64,000 nt of DNA, taken from Lucifuga dentata (lineage: Eukaryota > Chordata > Actinopteri > Ophidiiformes > Bythitidae). How positions within the stretch are numbered: the stretch's first letter is position 1; each line of letters begins with the position of its first letter. A program made the translations under genes and the position numbers. Below are positions 56,015 through 64,000 of this stretch, one piece after another. Below the pieces are notes generated by a model. The model had not been told where the DNA came from, ran no database searches, and was given only the letters and a program-made list of their open reading frames with translations. Location of the stretch: positions 62,001-126,000 of the forward strand of contig VXCM01003274.1 in NCBI GenBank assembly GCA_014773175.1, in the 5' to 3' direction.

Positions 56015-56276
56015 ATGGCGCGTCTGTTTTTACGCATCCTGCATGTGTTGCTGATTGTGGAGTCCACCTGGGGTAAAGGAGCGTCTGAGGATTCCGGTGA
56101 AGCCGTGCGTCACGCCGCCGATGCCACAAAGGCTGCAGAACAGCGTGTCTTTGCGCACGAAAGCACAAACCGGGACATGGTCTCCATCAACATGTTTAAA
56201 GTGTACGAGAAGTACGGCAAAGAGCCGCAGAGCCAGAGGAACGGAAACACCGTGAGAAGCTTTAAAGCTGTCCCCG
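56015..56276 (+). CDS. gdf10: gdf10 exon 1: signal peptide and propeptide start
   Basis: The start is the ATG heading a hydrophobic leader; the frame then runs [20 protein letters not shown] (propeptide alpha-1 region typical of GDF10/BMP3) to FKAVP. The donor is CCCCG/gtgagt, phase 1. Confidence 0.93.
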
Positions 56277-59200
56277 GTGAGTCAACTCACCACTTTATTC
56301 CTCCCATTAACAGCCTTAGTACACTGGAAACGAGAAAAAAAATACTAAATAACAGAAAAAAACATTGTCTAATGTTTAAAATAGCCATACATTTTTTAAA
56401 AAATTAGCTATACCATTATATATATCATCAGTGCTCACTGCGTGTTTAAATCTCTGCAGACATCTTTAGATATTCATCCACTAGTGAATGCTGACAAAAT
56501 GAGTGAAAAAAAATACCCTAATTTCATAAATTTGTTTTTAATTATTATAGAATAAGTAATGTTTTGAAGCATCCTATACTGTGTTAATCAATCCATAATC
56601 AGTAAAGATGTAACAGTTGGACTAAAAAAGGCAGTTAAACTGATATCCAGACTGTTATCATAATAAAATAATATTTACTGCAAAATAAACCAAAAAAAAA
56701 AAAATCTGTTTCTCAGAAAGCAAGCAGAAATCACTTTGAAATTTTTTATAGGCTGAAGACATTTTAAAATGGGATTAATATAGACTATATCTTACAAACC
56801 TCTTCAGTCCCACTAAAGGTTCATAAAGTTAGTAGTTTTAGTTTGTTTGTTTCTTTTTTATTACAGATGTATCTCAGTGTGCTTTCAAAAAACAAATCTG
56901 TACAAGAAACAAACTAAAGGCAGAAAATTTAGAGTAAACATAGAAGGTGACATGCAGCCTGACCCTGCATCTCATCACCGGGAAATTTAAACATCCTAAA
57001 CGCAGGTGTTTTGCCAATCACAGAGTTGTTCTCGCTCCCCTTTGGCCTGAACATCTTCACCTCCATGCTCCGTCAGTCTGGTGATTTAGTGAACTGAGGG
57101 ACTTAAGTCTCCACACCGTTAGTTCCTCAGTAGCAGCAACATTGTAGGTGTTAGACAAGAGCCTATTATCACACCCAGGCAGCGGCTGCACAGGGAAAAG
57201 CCTCGGCAGGGCTCTTTCTCCTATAAGCATTTCCATATGGTGCAGACCTACTGGACCGAACTGATGTTTGTCTTTCAGGCTGCGGTGGAAGTGTGGGAGA
57301 CAAGGTTGAACTTCAAGAGTATTACCATCTCGGATGAGGTTTTGGTCATGCGTGAGAGAAGCACTTAACCGTGCTGCGCTTAATATTTTCCATGCTGCTG
57401 CTTATGTCAGTCAGATGTGTCGGGTCACATTTTTTCTGAAGATTTATTGGATGGTGTTATTTGTGTCAATCTAAAGATCGGCACAAAGATGCTGAGGGAG
57501 AAAAAAATCAAAAGAGAGGAGGAGAAGGTTCAAGGCAGCAACATGATTGCTTCCATCATCTTTATTGTTCATCGCAGAGAAGGATCCTTCAGGGCTTTGA
57601 GCATCTGTTGGACAAAACATCTGTACGACTGAACTATCAGCACCTCAGCACAAACACGTCACTGTCGCTGAGTGAAAAGCTGAAGCTGCTGTTTTGGTGG
57701 TTCTCATGTTTTCGGTTCAATTGAAGCTTTTTATGGATTGAAAAAAATATGTCCCTTTGTTACAAATTCATCAGACAAAGTAAAAATAAAATGCATTACA
57801 GTCAGGCACAAATAAGACATGCAGGTTTTTAACACCATGCAGGACTTGTTTTTTCTGGCCATCTCCTTATTCTTCTCATTTATTTCTGTTTTCCCAGGAG
57901 TCTCTCAAGGGAAAGACGTGTTCCAGTTTAACCTGTCCTCCATCCAAGAATCAGAAGTCATCCTGTTCGCCTCCTTTCACTTCCTCTACAAGCGTCCCCG
58001 CCACCACCAGCGGACTTGGCGTTTCCGAAGGCCTCGTCACCCGTCCGGCAGCCTCCATCCACCTCCTCCTCCTCCTCCTCCTCCTCCTCATCATCACCAT
58101 CATCATCCCTCCCCGCAGCTCTTCTTCCATGGCACATCCCCAAACTCAGCTTTCGCAACACCGCTGGGAAACATAACTCTCTCTCCTTTCAAGAGAGGCT
58201 CTTGGCAAACCAGGGACGTCACGGCTGTGGTGAAACATGCCAGAGATGTCAACGAGCTTGTATTCATGGTGGAGTTTGATATGGGATTTGTTGCAGCTCG
58301 GCTGCAGCAGAGGAATCCTCACAGCCAAGAGCGCCTGTCGCCAGCCAACCAGCCATATATTCTGCTATACGCTGATGACCGAGCTATAGATGAGCCTAAC
58401 AGCGTGGCCATGTCGCTCCAGCGGTACGGACCCTTCCCTGTAGGGGAGGATGCATCCCTTTCTGCCTCAAGGATCCGGAGGGAGCTTCCTCTCCAGATCC
58501 AAACTAATGACATTCCAGAGGTCCAGTTCAACACCTTCAAGAACCATGAACTGTGGCAGAGCACCTATTTCCCCACTAAAGCTAAAGAAGCAGTCAAACC
58601 CGGGCGGAAGCAGAGCCAGGAGAGCGGTGAGGGCCTGAGTAAGCCCCAGGTGCTGAGCTTCGATGAGAGAACCATGAAGAAGGCTAGAAGGAGGCAGTGG
58701 AGCGAGCCCAGGGTTTGCTCCAGGAGATACCTCAGGGTGGACTTCGCTGACATTGGCTGGAGCGAGTGGGTTTTGGCCCCCAAGTCATTCGATGCCTATT
58801 ACTGTGCGGGAACCTGTGGATTCCCCATTCCTAAAGTGAGTCAGACAGCCAGTGTGCTGCACTTTTATTACTGGATTCACTGTCTGAAGATCAAGACTGA
58901 CTTTATTTTAAGGGAAATTACAGGATGGTATAAAAAAATGCAGCTAAATAACACTGCAAGCTGCACGTTCACATTCATATACTGTCCACACACACAAACC
59001 CACACTCTGCATGCATGCACGTGTTCTTAAACACTCAGTGACTACATTAACTGCAGACACATGTAATTTGATGCACAGTCACATCAGTACACTAAGTATT
59101 ATCAGTATAACACAGTACATAATTTTATATATGTGCTATAAATAATTAGTTATTGCTGACCGAAGTAGCACTTGACACTTTTCAAACCCTTCTAGTATAT

Positions 59201-59912
59201 TTTATTACATTTGTAAATGTAATCTTTATTACCTCCAACAAGGAGGTTATGTTTTCACCCACGCCTGCTGCTTTGTTTATTAGCACAATTACTCAAAAAG
59301 TTATGAAGTTATTTAATGAAAAGTGGGAGGATGGAACATGGCTCAGGGAAGAACCAAATTCATCAGCACATCCAGGAATTTTAATAATGATTTCTTGACA
59401 TTAGGAGATAGACTATCAATAGGTGCAATTTTTTCTGGATCTGGATAAATTTTAACGACTGGTTCTTATGGCAAATGAAACACTTATTTCTTCTTATTAT
59501 TATTATAGTTGCTTCTTTCTCAGTATATTAAATAAATAATAATATAATAAACAACTGTGAATAAAAGAAAAGGCAAGTGGCTAAGTCCACAACCTAAACA
59601 TTATGGTACTTTTTGCATATTTTGTCACTTGTGCATATAAATATTTAACAGCTCTTTTCAAGCTCATGTTTGATAATAGTGATTCATGACCAATTCCTTT
59701 TATATCACTTACTTCCTCAGGTGGCGCGTCCCTCCAACCATGCCACCATTCAGAGCATCGTCAGAGCTGTGGGAATCGTCCCCGGCGTTCCTGAGCCGTG
59801 CTGCGTTCCAGAAAAGATGAGTCCCCTCAGCGTGCTTTTCCTCGACCCAAACAGGAATATGGTGCTGAAGGTTTACCCCGGCATGTCTGTGGATACCTGC
59901 TCCTGTCGGTAG
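56015..59912 (+). CDS. gdf10: Growth differentiation factor 10 (BMP3b), complete, three exons
   Basis: Exons join to 1392 bases: 463 codons plus TAG. Residues 1-20 form a signal peptide ([20 protein letters not shown]). The propeptide follows and ends at KKARRR (348-353), a basic processing site. The mature part (354-463, 110 residues) has all seven ligand cysteines: C-S-R-R-Y-L, Y-Y-C-A-G-T-C, the C-C pair in PEPCCVPEK, and [27 protein letters not shown] and the V-D-T-C-S-C-R end fit the GDF10/BMP3 group; proximity to gdf2 favours GDF10 over BMP3. Members are secreted ligands that often oppose BMP signalling. The propeptide carries 10 Pro then 6 His (142-157). Intron phases are 1 and 0. No disruption is seen. 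Confidence 0.95.
57898..58835 (+). CDS. gdf10: gdf10 exon 2: propeptide and first half of mature ligand
   Basis: The acceptor is ttttcccag. It reads [20 protein letters not shown] at the start, then the Pro/His run coded by CCT and CAT/CAC triplets (58059-58106), and ends [20 protein letters not shown] followed by [18 protein letters not shown]. The donor AAA/gtgagt leaves phase 0. Translation past this donor (VSQTASVL...) is intron. Four of its motifs ([25 protein letters not shown]) identify the ligand. Confidence 0.95.
58059..58106 (+). repeat. gdf10: Coding triplet repeat: 10 Pro then 6 His
   Basis: CCA, nine CCT, then CAT/CAC codons in frame inside the gdf10 propeptide (residues 142-157). 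CCT runs straight into CAT, so a single CxT-type microsatellite could have produced both tracts. The reading frame is kept. Confidence 0.9.
59224..59480 (+). repeat. Dispersed repeat ('acctccaacaaggaggttatg' type) in gdf10 intron 2
   Basis: 'ttacctccaacaaggaggtt', 'tactcaaaaagttatgaa' and 'gtgggaggatgg' match a repeat seen across many animal genomes (recognised from memory). About 250 bp, in the + orientation, well away from both splice sites. Confidence 0.6.
59721..59912 (+). CDS. gdf10: gdf10 exon 3: C-terminal half of mature ligand
   Basis: The acceptor is acttcctcag, phase 0. It reads [20 protein letters not shown], then [20 protein letters not shown] and [20 protein letters not shown], then TAG. 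It carries the C-C pair and the terminal C-x-C of the cystine knot. Confidence 0.96.
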   Translation: MARPSNHATIQSIVRAVGIVPGVPEPCCVPEKMSPLSVLFLDPNRNMVLKVYPGMSVDTCSCR

Positions 59913-61000
59913 AACCGGAGCCACCAGACCTGCAGTCAACGAGGAGGACAAAACTATAGCTTCAGGAAGGCATTTAGCTGACTGACATTTAGATGACCAG
60001 CAGGGCTATCGATCTCCAGTCTCAGTCTTGGATCTGATCTTGGACTTGTCTTGATCTGATTGGACATTGTCTCAACTTTTTTCCTGCTTTTCTAACAAAT
60101 TTCAAAGGTGTTTTTCTTCAGCTGGTCCATCTCCAAAAACTGCACTTATAGAGAGGTCTGTGCTTGTAATGGTCTTCAGACCTCTCTGTACTGATTAGCT
60201 GGATGATGAAGGTTTAGACAGGCCTCCTCCCGCTAAATCTGCATCTGCCTTGATCTCCTTTGATCTTTTTCATATAACATATGAAGTGATTTTTGCCTCC
60301 TTTGGTCTTGGATAAAACTTATTTTGCTCCAGTCTTTGTCTGGACTCTGAGAATTGATTCAGACTTGATTAAAAACTGAATTTTGGACTTTTGACACAAA
60401 CTGATAACTTGCACATTGACTCACAGCCTCAGGAGAGTTTTGGATAATGAGCCTACATTAACACCAAACCACATTAACCATTTTCATGTAAATAGTGAGT
60501 TGCTAATACAAACTTTCCTGTGGCTTGCGACTGAGCGTCTCATTGTCTTTGAAGGCTCCTATATATTACCAAGAAATATTATCTACGCATGAGAAGCAAA
60601 AGTTTCTTTTAATTGTATTTTAATGTTTATATATTGTATATACTGGTTGTATTTTGACACATACTGGGATTTAATGTAACAGAACCGTGTTGCAGCTTGG
60701 ATTCTTGTTCATTCCCACAGAGGAAAAATAGTGCAACGCTACCACCTGCTGTGTCTTTTGGGAGAATCCAAGAAACTTTTTAACCAAGAACTTTCCTTAT
60801 TACATAAATGTATCCCAGATAACATGTACAGTTTTTAATATGTACAGTAATGACAGCAGATTTCCACAGTAACTAATATGGGATATATAGAGTATGTATC
60901 CACCCTTATAATTGTGTATGGGTTCGTTGTATGATGTTTGCTTTAGCAAGTAGATATAGTATATGCTTTGTATGGAAATAAACTGAATTGTACATACAGT
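59913..61000 (+). other. gdf10: gdf10 3' UTR
   Basis: AT-rich, mostly unique DNA after the stop codon. It contains 'ttgtattttaatgtttatat' and other U-rich stretches. A consensus poly(A) signal lies near its end, giving a UTR of about 1.07-1.09 kb. Confidence 0.7.
60977..60982 (+). terminator. gdf10: gdf10 poly(A) signal AATAAA
   Basis: AATAAA in 'tatggaaataaactgaattg' with a T-rich downstream element ('cctgtttaatttattagg'). It is the first perfect signal after the stop codon in the expected orientation. Confidence 0.65.
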
Positions 61001-62705
61001 CAATGATACCTGTTTAATTTATTAGGATTTATAAAACAAATGTTACTATATGCTCTGATTTATTGGTTTATTGATATATCAGGCTGACCTTGATCACATC
61101 CAGCCAGTCATCATGTATCCTAAGCTTCTCTACTATTAAATGGCCACGGTTGGTCACTTTCCACTAAAATAAATTTATCTGCCTGATTTCAGTGGAGAGA
61201 TTTAATTTGCCATTTAATTTGCCATCCACATGCTATTCCTGTGTCTTTCCCACCCTGAAAGTTCAAACTGGAATTGTGAAGGTAACATTTATCCCCATGT
61301 GGGAGCCATGTTCATAAATGATATTGAACGCAGACATATGTAGTTGCATCACCAACAGGCCCAGACTGAGGTGGGGATAAAATGCCAGGAGACTGATATT
61401 AGTACAGTATCTAAAAAGTTGTGTCCCATTTTATTACTACACACAAATTTTGCCGAGAATAACCAGATGATCTCAGTTTTGCAGCAGATCGTTCTGAGTT
61501 CAGTTATCCTGCTGTGTTTATTTTCCTCCTGCATGTCCACATTATTTACTATACCCATGCCAATGGACTTTGTCATCTTCTTTCATTTATTATGATCGAC
61601 TGCATTGATTTCCACAAGAAAGGATCTTGTAAAGCATGAAAAGGACATAACGAAAGCATTTTTATGAAACCCGGCATGAACCGAGTACTGAGTGACGGGT
61701 GAAAGACAGAAATTCCAAGACAGGCCGGACTCAGGCCAATGTCCCCGGATACATTGGCTTGTGGCGTTGGCTTAAACCCCACAGGAACACAAAGCAGAGA
61801 CCCACTATCACACCCATCTAGGAAACACAGGATGTAGTGATGAAGGACTTCACCACCCTGTCTGTGATTCCCCTTGGCCATAGTATGAAATAATCTCTGC
61901 TGTCGTGTCTGTCAGCTTTCATTGGTTCCCTGAAGGCTTTTGCTGATTGGACAACTGATTTGGCCATAACTGCCAAATGACTGACTGAATTTATTAGTGG
62001 TGGAAGCAACGATTCCAGCGCTCAGACCTCATCTGCAACACCTTCATATAAACAAATGTCTTTCTTGTTCCTTTCGCATTCCTATCAATGATTGCTAAAC
62101 ACGCACTTACTCAATTTATGTCAGCTAATGAAAGATTTTTCCATGTGTTGTTCTAAACCTGACAGTCATTATGATCATGAAGGAAAACAAAGAAGTAGCC
62201 GCTGCCTGCAGAAATTCAATCTTCCAACAGAAAAGAAAAAAGAAGTCACAGATATTCATCCAGTGACAGCTGTGATAAATACATATGTATGCTTCAAAAC
62301 TCTGATATGATGGAATGTTTTGATGGGAATGCAATGTGCTGTATGTGTTTCCTGGAGCTGGGAAAAGGCATTTTATGGAAATGTCTGTTCGTCAGTAACC
62401 TCACAGTTTCCACTGGCTCCCTCATTATCGCTGTCAAGTGTTTACAGTGTCTTCATTAGCAGCCAGCCCTCTAATGATAACAAAGCCTAAAAGAAGGCAT
62501 CAATGGCAGAGATAAGCATGGCCAAGCTACTATTTTGGTTGACTTGTGTCCCCCTGTTTACGCTGGGAGCATGGGAGCGGACATCAGGACAGTGGTCCTT
62601 ACATTGGATTGTCCATTTTCAAATGTTGCCATCCCAAAGTCTGTTTTCGAGCCGGGAAGAAGGTAAAGTGAGTGCCAGCGCGGTCACAGATCATCTCATT
62701 TCAAA
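61001..62705. other. gdf10-gdf2 intergenic segment
   Basis: About 1.7 kb from poly(A) region to gdf2 start, with almost no repeat. Two forkhead-type cores TGTTTAC lie at 62439-62445 and 62555-62561, within 270 bp of the gdf2 start codon. No other gene is seen. The promoter of gdf2 must lie here. Confidence 0.45.
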
Positions 62706-63057
62706 ATGTGGTGCTGCAAAACGTTCCTGTTCCAGATGTGTTTGAGTCTGGTGGTTTCTACCGGCTCCTACAGCTGTAAGCCTCTCAGTAATGACCTCCA
62801 AAGCGAGGACTCCAAGAGATTCTACGAGCAGCAGTCAGAGCAGGACCTCCTCGATGAGGAAGAAACAGATTTGAGGCTGGAGAGCCTCCTGGGAACCATG
62901 AAGGAGGGATTTCTGAGGAAACTCAACCTGTCAGACGTTCCTCAGGAGCACAGCAAGATCAACCCTCCTCAGTTCATGATGGAGCTCTACAACAAGTATG
63001 CTTCTGACAACACCGCAATCCCTCAGTCTGATGTCATACGGAGCTTCACTGTCCAAG
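62706..63057 (+). CDS. gdf2: Growth differentiation factor 2 (BMP9), exon 1, gene continues past the window
   Basis: The ATG opens a leader MWCCKTFLFQMCLSLVVSTG, a secretion signal. It is followed by an acidic stretch (EQDLLDEEETDLRLESLLGT) and a propeptide motif MKEGFLRKLNLSDVPQEHSK, then PPQFMMELYNKYASDN, ending DVIRSFTVQG. L-R-K-L-N-L-S-x-V-P and P-P-Q-F-M-x-E-L-Y-N-x-Y are typical of the BMP9/BMP10 group. The donor CAAG/gtacac leaves phase 1. BMP9 is a circulating ligand that acts through ALK1 on endothelium. The mature ligand exon lies beyond the window. Position after gdf10 supports the name. The frame is intact. Confidence 0.9.
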
Positions 63058-63110
63058 GTACACATGCAAGCAAAGTGTGGATGATTTGTACATTTCATTC
63101 AAGATAATGC

Positions 63111-63679
63111 TTAAAGGACCATACCACCTATTTTGCATGTTTGAGCCTAATATAATCAATTTTCATACATGTTACTGACAATCATTTCTCAAAGGATAAA
63201 ACCATATTTCAGCTTTCCTGATATTTTGCAAAATCTCTTAATCTTTCAAAATCAAATATTCAACTGATACACCCACCTTAAAAATCCATGTTTCTCCTGC
63301 TAATAGTTACACAGCCTTATGAAGTCACAGTCCTTTAAATTTTTCCTTTTGGGACTATATTCCCTGGTGGAGGTATACATTCCTCTACATTTTTTATTGA
63401 GCTTAAATGCTAAAATTACATAACTTCTAAAAAAAAAAACCTGAATACACGTCTTGTTGGTGATGATGGATTACCTATCCCAAGAACGTTTCAAGTATCA
63501 ACAAGTTGATTTTAATAGCAGAATGAACTGAAACCAATGGAGGTCTGGAAGGTAGGAAAAACATTTTTAATTCACCGTTCCAGTAGTATGCTTTGGGAAA
63601 TGATTGTCAGTAACGTTACATGTATGAAAATTGAATATATTAGGCTCAAACATGCAAAATGGGTGGTATGGTCCTTTAT
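63111..63679 (-). mobile_element. Family A element, copy 7, in gdf2 intron 1
   Basis: TTAAAGGACCATACCACCT to ggtatggtccttta, with interior blocks in the order of copies 1, 5 and 6. About 569 bp. It starts only 54 bases after the exon 1 donor. Confidence 0.92.
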
Positions 63680-63880
63680 CCTTTTTAAATGAAAAAAAGA
63701 ACTTTTTAATTGGTTGTTTTATGTAGTTTAATTTATAAATATTGTATCAGAGTAAAGTTGTCTATTGTTGTGTTATATGTACTCTAGCAGCTGGATAATG
63801 TCATCCACATTTATTACATTGGAGTTTCCTCCCAAACCCAGCTACAATAAAGGGCCAGAAAACCTGCATTTAAATTCTAT

Positions 63881-64000
63881 TTAAAGGAGCATACTGGTGA
63901 TTTTGCATGTTTGAGCCCAATAAATACAACCCATAAACACATTACATTACTGCCAATCATTTTCCATAACATACTACTGTAGCAGTACATTTTAGAATTG
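63881..64000. mobile_element. Diverged Family A relative, cut by the window edge
   Basis: 'ttaaaggagcatactggtga', 'ttgcatgtttgagcccaata' and 'ttactgccaatcattttcc' match the left arm of Family A, with more changes than copies 1-7, so it may be an older sub-family (similar to 34030-34200 and 50755-50822). Confidence 0.65.

Noticed and set aside
55716..56168. A 150-codon minus-strand frame across gdf10 exon 1
   Set aside because: Antisense shadow of the CpG-containing first exon.
57819..57897. A longer open frame starting at 57819 ahead of gdf10 exon 2
   Set aside because: The ATG lies in the intron; the acceptor ttttcccag at 57896-57897 and the phase-1 join to exon 1 give the standard GDF10 order. 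The leader-like segment is probably chance, though an alternative first exon is not excluded.
58836..59030. Extension of gdf10 exon 2 past FPIPK
   Set aside because: It loses the ligand pattern at once (VSQTASVL) and ends in CA-repeat-coded residues; the donor gtgagt and exon 3 restore the conserved sequence.
62503..62745. Open frame MAEISMAKLLFWLTCVPLFT overlapping the gdf2 start
   Set aside because: It has a leader-like stretch but overlaps exon 1 in another frame and has no family motif; the 62706 frame carries the BMP9 propeptide.
1..64000. Endogenous retrovirus or LTR element
   Set aside because: I saw no paired long direct repeats other than the 63-67 bp assembly duplicates and no gag/pol-like motifs apart from the LINE relic.

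Overview
The window is vertebrate nuclear DNA, almost certainly from a teleost fish. Genes are split into short exons with GT-AG introns. The DNA between them is AT-rich and full of CA/GT, GA and CT microsatellites and of DNA-transposon remnants typical of fish. Three protein genes can be recognised, all on the + strand. In human 10q11.22 the relatives of these genes are also neighbours (GDF2, GDF10, PTPN20, FRMPD2), which supports the names; that synteny is recalled from general knowledge and was not searched.

Region 1 (1 to about 11.7 kb): the 3' part of a FERM and PDZ gene, called frmpd2. I placed 18 exons from splice sites, codon phase and protein motifs, plus one tentative last exon. They encode most of a FERM domain, a Ser-rich linker and three PDZ domains. 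One exon, carrying the start of PDZ1 (KKDPKLGLG), lies in a short reading frame at 4291-4368. Five exons contain a stop or a net frameshift while every inspected splice site is intact, so the copy is either a young pseudogene or poorly polished sequence.

Region 2 (about 11.7 to 55.7 kb): a 44 kb intergenic stretch with no convincing host gene. It holds at least seven near-complete copies of a roughly 550 bp element with long terminal inverted repeats and TTAA-like ends. It also holds two hAT-type elements with perfect 8 bp target duplications, a hAT remnant with a decayed BED zinc finger, a PIF/Harbinger-like element with a decayed MYB/SANT-like reading frame, a LINE remnant, other foldback elements and many simple repeats. 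No tyrosine-phosphatase (PTPN20-like) domain is seen there.

Region 3 (about 55.7 to 61 kb): gdf10 (BMP3b), complete in three exons and 463 codons, with an intact seven-cysteine TGF-beta ligand domain. The propeptide carries a run of 10 Pro followed by 6 His. A canonical poly(A) signal lies about 1.07 kb after the stop codon.

Region 4 (about 62.5 to 64 kb): exon 1 of gdf2 (BMP9), which continues past the window. gdf10 and gdf2 are two secreted TGF-beta family ligands in head-to-tail order, 2.8 kb apart from stop to start; frmpd2 is a cytoplasmic scaffold and I see no functional link beyond conserved neighbourhood.

Sequence quality matters here. Twenty runs of N are present, 19 of them a single base. 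Eight single Ns sit between perfect direct copies of 63-67 bp, which looks like unmerged contig ends and not biology. One of these falls inside a frmpd2 exon.
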